A stretch of 64,000 nt of DNA, from positions 26,280,474-26,344,473 of the forward strand of contig NC_064540.1 of the NCBI RefSeq assembly GCF_023856365.1, written 5' to 3'. Shown here piece by piece: positions 41,558-53,470 of the stretch. Source of the stretch: Brienomyrus brachyistius (lineage: Eukaryota; Chordata; Actinopteri; Osteoglossiformes; Mormyridae). The position numbers were made by a program, and so were the translations under genes. The notes under the pieces are model-generated. The model did no database searches. It worked only from the letters and a program-made list of their open reading frames with translations, and was not told where the DNA came from. Position 1 is the stretch's first letter; each line of letters starts with the position of its first letter.

Positions 41558-44500
41558 GGGTCCCCCCCTCCCAGCCCATTTTTCCATTCTCTGCACTCTG
41601 GTTTGTGTATTTTTGACTGCCTTGATCTAGAAGGGTGCGGCTTTTAGAGGAAAAGTAAGTCGCTACAACGCAGAATAACAAAAAAACTCATACAGAGATC
41701 ACAGGACTTTTTCCCAATCCAACCAGAGTGTTTCAGTGAAAACTGGCTTAATTTGAGGTCTTCATTGTTCTCCTTTCTGCACAGATTAGTCCACCTCATA
41801 GTTTGTGATTTATTCCCAAATATATTGAACACAACAGGACTGCAGACATAAAAGAAACATTAAGTAAAGGATCACATCAGTGCATTGATAATAAGGAAAT
41901 TTTGGGATACAATTATTAAGATGTACTTTACAAAGCTGGCTTCATTTATGAATGCTTTCTTAACAATATAAAGTATCAAAAATGCAGTAAAGCCATAATT
42001 ATAAATGCTTTGTTGTGATGCAATGCGAGTTCTGCCCCCGCATCGCTGTTTATTGTTTTATTGATCTATAAATTCACAAACAGAAGCACATTAATTAACA
42101 GCAAAGTTTAGCATGCAGCTACGTTAATTACTGTCATGGGCATGACTCTCAGATTCTGATAAATGTCCCAGGCTATTGTGCTCCGTTCTGAAAGTCTATT
42201 TTAAGATGGATGGTGGTTTCAATTGTTTTCTGGTTTGTGTCTTTCCTTCGATAACAAAAGGTCACCTTCGGCAGCGGCGGAGTTTTTTCTCTCTTCCGAA
42301 GACATGGCACCTGTTGATTCTATCGTCATTTTCCAAAATTTAGCTCTGCCTACCGTTAGAGACACATCTTTTGTTTTTCATGACTCTCTCAGAAATAGGA
42401 TAAGAGACCCCCCCCCCCACCATGTTATACAACAAATTTTCATAGCTTTGTTGTGTGTCCTTTATTTATCTGAGAGCTCTTTATACTAGCATGGTGTTTT
42501 AGCGACTTTGCATGCTGGCAGTGAGCCCCCCGATCTGAGTTAACAAGCGATGCCTCAGGAATGCACAGTGCCTTTGCCGTTCTCCTATCACGCTTCGGGG
42601 GAGTGGGAGTGGCTAGCTAAAAGTCCTGTTATGAAACCAGAGGCCTCCCTTCTCAAGTAAACTACCAGGCAGAAGTGGGTGTCAGCATGACTAATAGTGT
42701 GCGCTGCTGCATCTGCTGAGTAATGCAAACTTTCATGACACACTTAGCACTGTTTACCTCAGTGCGGCTGGCTTAATAAGGGCATGGGAGAGAGCTGGGG
42801 TTTCTGGGAGCTTGGAGGGTGGGGGGGAGGGGGGCGGGAGCAGGAGCAGGGGAGGAGGACCACCTTCCATTGTGAGTGTGGGCCCTCCATGAGCTTGGGG
42901 GAGGGATGAAGGTATACAGGGTAGAACCAATGCTTAGCATGTATTACTGTTCCACGAAATCCTGGCTGCCTCGAGCAAAAGGCCAAGACCCCAACAAGCA
43001 TACAGGCTTTCAGAGTTTTGTACCCTGCTTTGTTTTGGGGCAGAAGTGCCAGGATCTCTGGACAAGCCTTTTTTTTCCTGCCACTTTGCGTTCGCATCAT
43101 TTACCTGACTTATTTCCAGTCTGTGGACGTAAGCAAGGCCACCCAACAAAAAATTACCCAGAGCCGAGTTAATGGGGAAGTCATTGGTTAGTTTATCAAT
43201 GTTCCATGCTCTGGCATCCCTAAGGACGCCACTACGTCCTAATGATTTGTTTTTATTTCCTGGCTGGCTCAAGTTAAATACAAACACGGGTCTATATTAC
43301 CCCGTGTTTGTCTGCTTGGCATTATTTATGAGGTCTGACAGCAACTTCTGTCACGCTGAAATGCATGAACCCAGACGAACAATGCTCTTAATAGGATTTC
43401 TGTGTACAAATAAATGCTGTGCTCGTCTTAAGGGATTCTGCTCGGCTGGTAATCAAACCGGTGTATTCGTTTGAAGCATCTCGGTGCTGAGGTTTTGTAG
43501 GACATACTATAGGATCATAAGTATTACCTTATAAATCCGTGATTCATATTTGAGGGGGCTTGGCTGGATCTGAATTGCGCTACACTTGTGCACTTTTTTG
43601 GCCAAAGATCAGAGAGTGTGTCTTAGGGGAAGCAATTTATTGCTGGGTGACGTACATTGTTTGCATAAACAAAAAAAGCATTATCAGCCATTTTCCACAC
43701 TGGAAATGGGTCTAGGGTGCTCACTTCATGTATGAGATAGAGATGACCTTCAAAGGAGGAATTTTGGGACAAGCCATCTTTTTGCTCATGACTGTGAGTT
43801 AAACGGATATAAAGGAAAGACAGACGCAAAATGGGATGGATGCCTTAATGAAATTCAGCCTACGGCTCAATTTTGAAAAAGAGGGTTTAGCATCAAAGCC
43901 GGTTTGACCTTTAGCTGCGGGAGGCACGCGGCGACCTTTAGACATTTACAGAGCTTTCTTTTCCCCCTTTTCCTACAAGGTAGCAAGAACTCAAAGCCAA
44001 GCAGCCACTCATGACCATCCTGTGAGTATTTAGCAGGTCAAGATAAGACCCATGTAGGGATTTCACCTCCTGCAATCCTGCGGTTTGGAAATGATTTGTG
44101 CCGATGGATATCGGAGGCAAGGACGGCTTCCTGAATTGTCAGAATCCCAGCCAATTCGGGAGGAAACTCACGAGGCGTTTTCGTGTTTTGCTTCCCATCC
44201 GTCCCGCTGTGGTGTGACAGCGGAGAGCAGCGAGACTCTAATACTGTGAGTAATCTGTTGTTGAAACAGTTCAACCTCAACAAGTAGGCAGAGCCGTACT
44301 GAGGAACAGCGTCGGAGCGATGCAGAAAGCCCAGACAGGAGAGAAGGCAGTGGAGTCTCTCACTGCTGTTCAGCAGGAGACTAACTCAAACCCAAAGCTT
44401 ACCTGAAGGCACCTGTGCCATTTTTAGACATCACATCACTGTTTAATCTCCAAGTCTAACCCATTTCAGGTACTGCGATTGAAGTTTGCTCGTACCGAAG

Positions 44501-45175
44501 AGAGTAAATAGACTATTTCGTACTTCACCCTTCATACATGTGCACTTTGGCCGTTACATAAATTACAATAAATTGCAGCATATTGCCACTGAAATGACAC
44601 AACATGGATCTTATTCATAGAAACGGTTACTCTCAGTAATGGGGTGCCTCTATCCCATTCAAAACTCTAACCTCAGCCATCGTATGCTTATAATTTCTGT
44701 AATAACACTGCTCTATCTTATTGCAAGTACGTTATTCATGCAAATATAATGACTGCACCCCTTATCTGCATTTTGGATGCTTTGACCTGAAGTGACCTGT
44801 AGTTAAATTGCATACATATATTTACGCAGATGGATACTTACATTCTTTACTTTATTTGTTGAAATATTTTGCCTCCAGGGTCCTTTTGGGTTTTATTCTT
44901 TATGTCATCAGTGGTGGTGTGTGAACCATAGAGAGAGGGAGGGGCTTGTTGGGGGACACGCCCCTCTCTTCATGAGTCATGAATTATTCATGAGTATAAT
45001 AAAGCATGTTAATCAAGAGACTTTCTCTACTGTACATTTGAGTTAGAAAGTCATACAGGATCCCAGATAGAATCAGCCTCTTCCATACTGTTCGCCATTC
45101 AAGGAAAGCAGAGTGTTTTGCTGTTGTTCTTTCATGAAATTTGTCCTCCGGCTCTGAGGGCACAGAGTTAGATTC
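41558..45175. other. First coding intron of kcnd3, proximal part
   Basis: Intronic by inference from the donor at 41552. It is nearly free of recognisable interspersed repeats. A C run lies at 42410-42419, a G-rich stretch at 42818-42840 and a short perfect hairpin at 43280-43311. ORFs of up to about 117 codons have no family signature. Confidence 0.6.
43280..43311. repeat. Perfect 11-bp inverted repeat with 10-base loop
   Basis: The arms acaaacacggg (43280-43290) and cccgtgtttgt (43301-43311) are exact complements around tctatattac. Function unknown. Confidence 0.8.
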
Positions 45176-45400
45176 ATGACTTTAAAACTAATTATTATCT
45201 CTTACATTATTTATTTTAATTACGAATGCAAAGGTAATTAATGCCAAATTAAAAGATTGCGGCGTGAAAATTAAAAGGTATTTTTCCCTCAGCGTGTTAC
45301 AAGTCGGGAACATTACGGTCATCAATCATTCATGAATGTAACACTCGGAACGCAAACTCATTATTACGCTGCAATCCTGACGCTGTGCATTTTGCCATTA
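45176..45400. promoter_or_regulatory. Candidate conserved non-coding element (intron)
   Basis: A TAAT-rich, non-repetitive stretch (actaattattatc, aggtaattaatgcc, atcattcatgaatgtaac) has the look of a developmental enhancer core: homeodomain-type sites and no repeat similarity. Conservation has not been measured. Confidence 0.25.
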
Positions 45401-46699
45401 CTGTTAGACGGAGGCGCACTAGAGGCAGCGGGCTAATTTGTCATCTTCTTAACATAAATCCTCGGGCATATTTAGGAAAACTATTCCTGTTGTCTACTCC
45501 AGAACAGGGTGCGACATTCCGTCTTGCCAGCCAGCATGTTAGGCGGCGGGTAAGACAGCAGATTACATGTATTTACCACTGCTGAATATGACGTCAGACA
45601 AACACAGTCAGAGGTCAAGTCCTAAGTCACAGGTAATATTGTGCCTATTCTGTGACTTCTTTCATTACAGTCTCTGCAAAGTGCCAGCAGGTACAAAATG
45701 AATGTTTACGGCAAACCGCACAACAAAATGAAGCCATTTGGGAATGTACTGCTCAGTTTGGTTATTTAAACAAGCAGCGTGAGCCGTGAAATAGCCTTCA
45801 GGTCTGGAAGTTCTGGTGAGCCTCTGTTAGATGGCCAGATTGTCCATAAAGCAGCTTCTTCCTGATTTATGTGCTATTAGGCGTACGAGCTGCTGATACA
45901 ATTGATGCTAACGTTATCTGCGATGAGCAGTTGAACCTGGACCTCTTTGGGATTGAGTGAGATGGTCCGGCGCTCTGGGAGGAGTATTCAAAAATGGGGC
46001 CGCAAGGCCACAGGTGATGGAGCTCCTTCTGCGATTTCATTCAAAGTAGGTGATAAGTCATGGGAGGGGCCAGGGGCAGCCTCATTGGACGATGGATGTA
46101 ATTACCATGGCTGGCTGAGTGTCTCAGACCCCGGGCTGCGTTTCACTCCCGTCGCCCGTCGGAATTGATGGAGGTGCCTGTACGCCGTTTTTTTTCCGCT
46201 CCTGATGAATTGCCGGCGTGTGTGTGGCCCATCGGGGCAAGAGAGCGCCTGGAGAGTTCACGGAGCACGCTCAGGCTTCCGGGGATTCGAACGGGGAGGC
46301 TCCTCCTTCATTAGCAGTTTCAGCCCTCTGACCTTTGACCCCCATGAAAGCTGCACAACAGTCACCCCACAGTATTCCCACTGCTGATCTGTATGCTTGA
46401 ATACATACCTGCTGCATACATTTGTGAGCGATGTCTGTACAGTATGTGCTGTGGGCTGCTTGCTTTATTGCGAATTTATAAAGAGACACTCCTCGAAAAA
46501 TAACACTCACATGGTTTATTCCCTTGGAATTAGCCAAGGTGTGTGCATCTCACACCTAGGATCAAAATCCTGGACTGAAACATATCACCTGTGCAGGAAA
46601 CGTGTGGTAATAGACAGACAAATCACATTCATGCATTTCACTAATTGTGCAAAACAAACATCTTTAGAAAGCATGTGTTTGGTTTCAAAATGTGTATGA

Positions 46700-46925
46700 T
46701 TTCCAGAGGGATTGATCTATCTGTCTATCTGTCTTCTGTAACTGCTTATTCAATACATGGCTTGATGAGCCGGGACTGCAGGCGAAATGGGACACTAGTC
46801 CATCACAGGACACACAGAATGTAGTGAAATCCATTAACCCAATCACACGCTTTTGAACTGCTGGATGAAGCCAGAGTAGCCAGAGGAAATCAACACAAAC
46901 ATACTCCACACATACACAAACATAC
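46700..46925 (-). mobile_element. Very old SINE fragment, minus strand
   Basis: A (CTAT)n start followed by cttctgtaactgcttattca, ccatcacaggacacacagaa and agccagaggaaatc matches the reversed SINE family order at low identity. Confidence 0.5.
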
Positions 46926-49900
46926 GTGTGCACACAGACACACGCACCCACATACACTACTATGCTCATAACCCTAATTCTGACAACCTTAACCCCTACC
47001 CAGCCCTAAACTTAACCGTAAGTGACAAACCAAAATACAAGACTTTGGCATATTCATTTTTTTTCATTTCATTCACAGATTTTCATAAAATTGAGTTTCT
47101 CCTTATTGTGTAATGGCTCCATACGGTACTCAGACCCGCATAAAGAGGTGGGCTGGGGGACAGGTCAGGTGGATTTGGGCACGGTATGTGTAGTGTGATC
47201 GCAAACTGAACCCGAACACAGACTTGACATCAATGATGTGACTGCCACACGCATGCACATAGGGACAACATACATGAACAGGATCCGGAAGGAATAGATC
47301 GGGGAGGTTGTACTGATGGGGTAGCGACAAATGATTTAACAAACATTTTGGCAAAGGGATCACAATAGAGGTGCAGTTTTGCTGGAAATTTCGGATAACG
47401 AGCATTCAAAACACCTGGATGCAGCACGATAAAACTGTGGTATCTGGAAAAATACAGTACAGGACTATCTATTTGTATGTACAGCACGATTAAATGAAAA
47501 TGAAAAATGAATTTACAGTATAAGAGTGCCGTGTGTCATTGCGCCCAACACAAGTCCAAATAAGCCACAGAATGAGGGCATTAATCATGAGCTCCGTTGT
47601 GCGATAGCAACCTTCTTTACGTTAAAAAGTCGCACAGTGATGACGAAAGCATGCTCGGGCCTGGAACGTTAAGCGCAATGTGAGTGCAGACGAGTGGGGG
47701 AGTGGGAAGGGAAGACAGCTGTGCTCGTTCACAATACAAGTTAGCCAGGCCAAGCGTGAGTATGCCCTTAGAGGAAAAGACACTTTGAAAAGATAAGATA
47801 AACCATTAAGAAGATTGGAGTAAGACACAACCAGCAGTCTGAAAAATAGTTTGCATGGGAAAGATTTCTGTAGGACTACAAGACCAAGCAAGAATAATGG
47901 ATGGTATTCATTTTTCTGTTCTAAGTTTTGTTAGTAATCGATAAGTAAAGACAAGCCCTGTGCATGTCTTAGTACTGTGAGTTTTTGTAGCTGTTTCAGT
48001 AGTTCAGAATCTGAAAACTCAGCAATTATGGTAAGAACCTCCATTCATTGCAATGTATATATCAAATCTGTCCATCTACTATAACAAGTTAACAACTTAT
48101 ATGATTATGTGTGCATATATAAACCATTTAAACCAGAATGGTGTGCAGTGTAGGTAAAATAGCAGAGCAATAAAAATTTAAATGCAGAAAAAGTTCTTCT
48201 GCCTGTTTAGACTCTTAGACTGGAGTCACGTCTCCAGGCAGATTTTTGAACACTGAGTAGATCATCCTAAGCTTGTCCAAAGGGGGAAATTTGGAGTCTG
48301 AAATGATAGATGATCTCAGTGATTTTTAATACCTAACTTTGGCATAAAATTGCAATTTTAACTATTCCAGTTCCTTTTCAGGTGACCATGCACTGACCAT
48401 ATTGTGTCAAAATTATATACTCCTACAGATATTTTACCTATTTTTCTCTTTACCTATTTTCCCCAGTTTGTAGTGCTCTGTAGAACCTCTGTTAAACACC
48501 ACTAATCACAGGTTACAGGTTTTGTTGTCATGCTTTGAATTATAGTAGGATGATGTTTGCCATCATGGTTTTTGCTAATTGTGACAGGATTGTTCTACAG
48601 TTACGGTAATGATTAGTCTTTTGCATAATGCTTTCTCATACTAATAGCCGCCACTGTGGAGAAATTACAAAATAAGTAAAGGAGAGACAGCGCAGTTTTC
48701 CTCCACTAAAGCTAATAAAACACTTTAATGTGATGGGCTAATTCATTGTTGAAACCTTTTACAAGTCCGAAAATTGGCTGCCTGCATAAAAAGCGAAACG
48801 TGGATCTTTTTGTCCTCTGAAAACAAAAGTCAGGTTCCCAGATGGATGAGTGGAGCAGAAGAGAATAAGGGCAGTTTGAATACCGAGGCTTAGAGGAGGG
48901 TTTGTGATGTCGCCTGGGCTGCCAGCAGCTAAAACTCCATGGTCATCATTACGCTTGATGTATCGCTATTGCATTGACATGCCATGCCCAGGAAGGAAGT
49001 GCGCGTGGTGGGGGTGCATATGGAGCGCGGTCGCAAGCCAGGAAGAGGGACGTCTGTCTCACTGGAGGTCCAGTCATTTTGCAGTTAAAGACGGGGACTT
49101 CAAAAAATAAACCTTTGTTGTAGTTAGATTCAGAATCCTGCAGGCACCGTATTTGACTTTCACTGGGTTAAACGCATTTTTAAATAGCTGAAGGAGCTAC
49201 ACTGTTTCCGATTATAAACTCGCTTCCTCGCTGGGGAAGGCTGCTGTGCAGCTGAGTTCACCTCCGTCATGCATGCGATGCTGCACTCAGAAAGCATGGC
49301 TTTGGTCTTCCGCAATGCATGTGTGTCCTGCTGGGGAGCGGCCATAGATGCCTGGATGTATTGATGGAATCTGCCGCCAAAATCACAGATTCAGTATCAT
49401 AACAAAACCTGAAATGGCAATGGTTGTTATTTCTTCTAAAGCGATTTGCCTCTGTTATCTTCTTTAGAGAAGGCAAAGGTTGCCTCCAACAACCATGTAA
49501 AAGCGCGCAATACGCAGTTATTCATCTCAGATCCTCGCTGTGTTTATCATGCTCTTTCTGCTGTCGCCGTCAGTCTCTGGAGATTCTGAGCATTTAAAAA
49601 TGTGCTAAAGTGTGAGTCATTCATCATATTTCTTTCTTTTTTGTTCCAAAGTCACGCCGATGTGTCTGTCCAAAAGGATTTCCAAAAAATACTGCCACAG
49701 ATGGGTCCTGACACTATTGTACTTTTCCCAAAACTTTGTTTTTTTATTGTTTTTTTTTTGCACTTATGAAACTCGCATGAAACTTGTTGCTCGTCCACAC
49801 GCCTGGTGCAGAGTTGACAGCGCTCCCGCTGTTTCTCCCCCAGCAGTGATTCCCATTCACAGAAACGCCCAGATGCAAAGGGAAGCCCTTGTCATGGCGA

Positions 49901-51457
49901 TACTGTGATCATGTAGGTGTACCGTGTGGATTTAGGCCAGCGGCATTCTCTCAGGTACGGGGCTTTACGTTATCCTTGTCGTTTTTAGTCGGAGCAATAT
50001 TCACATTGTCAGTTATACATCCGTCACAGAGATTCCACATTTTTTCGTGTCACGTAACTGCTCCATTGAGAGGCAGCAGCTGTTGTACCATGGTGGAAAA
50101 AATACCGAACAAGACAGAAAAAAAATGTCTGAGTGGGTTGAACATATCTGAAGAGTATAACTGGGTGCAGAAGCCCTAGAGGAATACATCACGGGGACAG
50201 CCATCACAGTTAGATTCCTGTGGAAAACTGGCATAGCAAAACAAGCAATGGAAGCATCTTTCTGTAGGTTCAGGAAACCGAGATAATGTGTCGTTAGTTA
50301 ATGAATTTACTTTTTTATTCATTATATCAACTAGGAATTTTGTAATGTTTTACTTGCTATGGCACACCTTGGGTCTAACTGGTGCTAATATTCCTGGCTC
50401 CTACTCTGCCATATCAAACGATTTGTCCTTAATGTCTTTGCTGAGTTCTGTCTATAATACTCACTAATTTTTCTCATAAACTGTGAATTCGACCCCAGAG
50501 TATGCGTATCTTTTCCTGTTGAGAAAAAAGTCCCCATTGAATTCTTTCAATGGCAGTGAACATTTTCCATGAAATTTGCGAAAAATGAGATCGGAAAAGG
50601 TTTCTTCACATAGCTGCAGTGAAAACAAATGGCTATTATACAGGGTAGATCAGGATTATTTGGGACACAGGGTGCATCACATTTTCTTGTTGCTTGGCGG
50701 CATACAGAATCCACTTTTGCCTCTTAAATACTCAAAATGTTAGGTAGTGTCACTGCATTGTTGTGGTTTCTGGCTGCTCTCGATCCTCTTCAGTCCATCA
50801 AATGGTCGATATTAGAACTGAATGAAAACAGCCGCACGTGAGGGTCAGTTATTACGTTCTCTGCCAGGTTTGTATACACTTCAAACACACTATACCTGGA
50901 GCCACTTTCCAAAGCTAGAGGCCTCTCCCTGCGTAATCCTCTCCCCACAAGCCTGTGTTTGTCTTCTCCCTTTTCACACATCCCTTTATCTCCCAGCATT
51001 CTGTGTTTCATCGGCAGCTACCCTACGCAACGGCGCTGGAGTCGCCATCTCCCGCAGGTGGTCTGCAACTGACGATATTTTTCTAGACCCCCCCCCCCTT
51101 CCCCTCACCACCACCACCTCCCATGTGTGAAAAGGAAAGATGGAGAAATGGGGGCAGGCACCACATCAATGTTAGATGTCAGCTTCCCATGCATAAAAAA
51201 TTCCCACAGCTTCTATTTCTGTACCTGTGCTGGGGCTGGATGTACACAAGGTTGGATCGGGGGATGTAAATCAGATGTGAGTTTGTTTGATCGATGGTGA
51301 CTGACCTCCATCCGGCAGCTTCACTTTTTCTGTCTTGGACTACTGGCATTGTCCTCCTTCAAGTCGTACCCCAGCTTACAGTTAATTGTCGTAGTTAAAA
51401 AACATTAGCTATAAAATTGCTAAAAGCATTAGCCATGAAATGGTACATGGCTCAGTG
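46926..51457. other. kcnd3 intron, repeat-poor
   Basis: No exon, RNA gene or interspersed repeat recognised. It carries T-rich and A-rich simple runs only. Confidence 0.5.
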
Positions 51458-51501
51458 TGGGCAATCCGGTGTGTTGGGCAATCCGGTGTGTTGGGCAATC
51501 C
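51458..51501 (+). repeat. 17-bp tandem repeat, 2.6 copies
   Basis: The unit tgggcaatccggtgtgt starts at 51458, 51475 and 51492; the last is partial. Confidence 0.9.
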
Positions 51502-53213
51502 ACAAAGACGGTGTGTTTTTCTATGGCTGTCATTCAAAGGTGCAACCAAAGTGCCCACAGCAGACAGTGGTAAAAAATCAAAAAACTGTTTTTTCTTCAT
51601 GCTGTCACCCCCAAAACACTCACTCCTGATTCTTCAGGATGTGTCAGGCAGACAAAATCTGACTGATCATCCTGTTGTCAGGTGTGTGACAGACTATTAT
51701 ATGGCTTTTGCATTATTCATTTTCTTACCCAGTCGCATTTTAAAAATAAGTGACCTACACAGTTTACATATTTTGTCCCGCAGTACATCAGGGCATTTTT
51801 ATGGAGCAAGTTTCAATTAGGCTTCAACTACTGCTTTCAAATGCTGCTGCATAAATACTATATTAGCAGATGAAATAAATATTAGGAAACAAGTTCTCCT
51901 GTGTGCACCACGTCCCTGAAATCCATATTGTATAGGTTTTGCGACTCATACACTGTGTTTTCTGTGATGACTCTGTGTGTAATCATTCTTTCACTGGTGC
52001 CCAGTTTAATTCTGCCCTTCCCCGCTCGCTAAGCTGGCCGACAACATGGCTCGCATGTCAGGCAGGGCGTGTGATTTATAAATGAGCGTAAGCAGTGTAG
52101 GCACAGCATTTGTTCAATGCCGCATGAGCCTTTGTCTTTCCTGTAAACGTTGCCGCCGCTCCTTCAGCATGCGCCTCTCGCGTTGTCAAACTTCGTGGCA
52201 GCTAATGTTTTGTGTAGCCTGTGTGCACTCCGCATGACTGATCTGCAGTGTCATCCTATTGACGCTGGAATTGCAAATGTCCTCTGCGAATCCAAACAAA
52301 GCTGCGCCGAAATAAATAATAGATTTTGCCGCGTGTACTTGTCGGTGCACGATATTTCCAAAGAGCCATGGGAGCACAAGTTAAATAACCATCAGATTGT
52401 TTTTTTTTTTTACTGTTTTCCGTTGTACAGCTGCATTGTAATACTTTATGACTCCTACTGACCAGAATTCCCATAGCTTGTTGCCGACCAACATGGCTTG
52501 ATGTAATAAAGTTGAAATAAAGCCATACCTTCTTTGTGATATTAGTAGTGGATATAGTGCATCCATGATACTTCTGCAGGTACAGGTACATCTTAAAAGG
52601 GACATATAATGCTTCTCTGCTTTCCCCCTTTCCTTTTCATGTGTCATACAGCTTTATGTGCATGTAAACAGTCTGCTTAAGGCCCAAAGTACACAACAAA
52701 GGGAGTAACTCTCAGCATAGAAGCCACTCTTCTCTAATCTGCCTGAAATGCCTCGCTGGAATTCCATACCTTACTTGCGTGACATGGTGAGGTCACCTTG
52801 TAACACAAAATTATTGGCCACCTACCTGCAAGGATCTGTCTACAAACTGCAAACGACGAGACGAGGGCAGCCTGTGTAGGGCAAGCTGACCAATCAGGCA
52901 CGCTGACCAATCAGAACAGACCGGGCTCAATCAGGGGTGGGACTTAAAGCTCTAATAGAAATAGTGATGTACAGAATGAGAGTTATTTTGGAAAATTTTA
53001 AGTAAATCTATTCCAGGAAAACCCCCCAAAATAAAATAATGAGTGAAAATGAGCATAATAGGTCCCCTTTAACACATGTATAAATTGAAAGGCAGTGAAA
53101 GGCAAGGTGGCTAACTCTTGCCATGTTAGTGAAAGCAAAATAAAGACATTAAAAGAAACAACAGAATATGTCATAAATAAGGAAAATTGTATTGTAAAAC
53201 AAAAAGATCAGAG
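51502..53213. other. kcnd3 intron, repeat-poor
   Basis: Nothing that can be named. The stretch 52040-52360 is non-repetitive with scattered CpGs and may be regulatory; this is weakly supported. Confidence 0.4.
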
Positions 53214-53465
53214 TGTCACGTCCCTCCGTCCAGCCCTCCCATATGCCACGCCCACCTCGTTACCCTCGTGTTTACTGCCAACGTACCAGCCTGCATTCTG
53301 ATGACATGTCCTGTCTTTAAGTCCGCGTTTAAGTCTGTTTCCCCAGGTCTGTCATTGACGTTGTCTACCGTGTGTGCCTTGCCTTGTCCTAATAAACCCC
53401 ATTTCCTGGATTCCCAGTCTGCTTGATCCTGATTCCCCACTCCCTGCTCGTTCGCCCCCATCACA
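53214..53465 (+). mobile_element. Solo-LTR-like element with 5-bp target duplication
   Basis: It starts tgtcacgtcc and ends cccatcaca, flanked by cagag at 53209-53213 and 53466-53470. Inside are tctttaag (weak TATA-like) and taataaa (polyadenylation-type), in the same order as in the reversed 10201-10480 element. Shared blocks include atgccacgccc, tgtctttaagtcc or tgtctatttaagtcc, and gtcattga(c/t)gtt. Short ORFs here are fortuitous. Confidence 0.68.
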
Positions 53466-53470
53466 CAGAG

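Noticed and set aside
40782..41681. 299-codon open frame on the minus strand opposite the Kv4 exon
   Set aside because: It is an antisense shadow of a GC-rich coding exon; its translation is rich in His, Asp, Gly and Glu and matches no known family.
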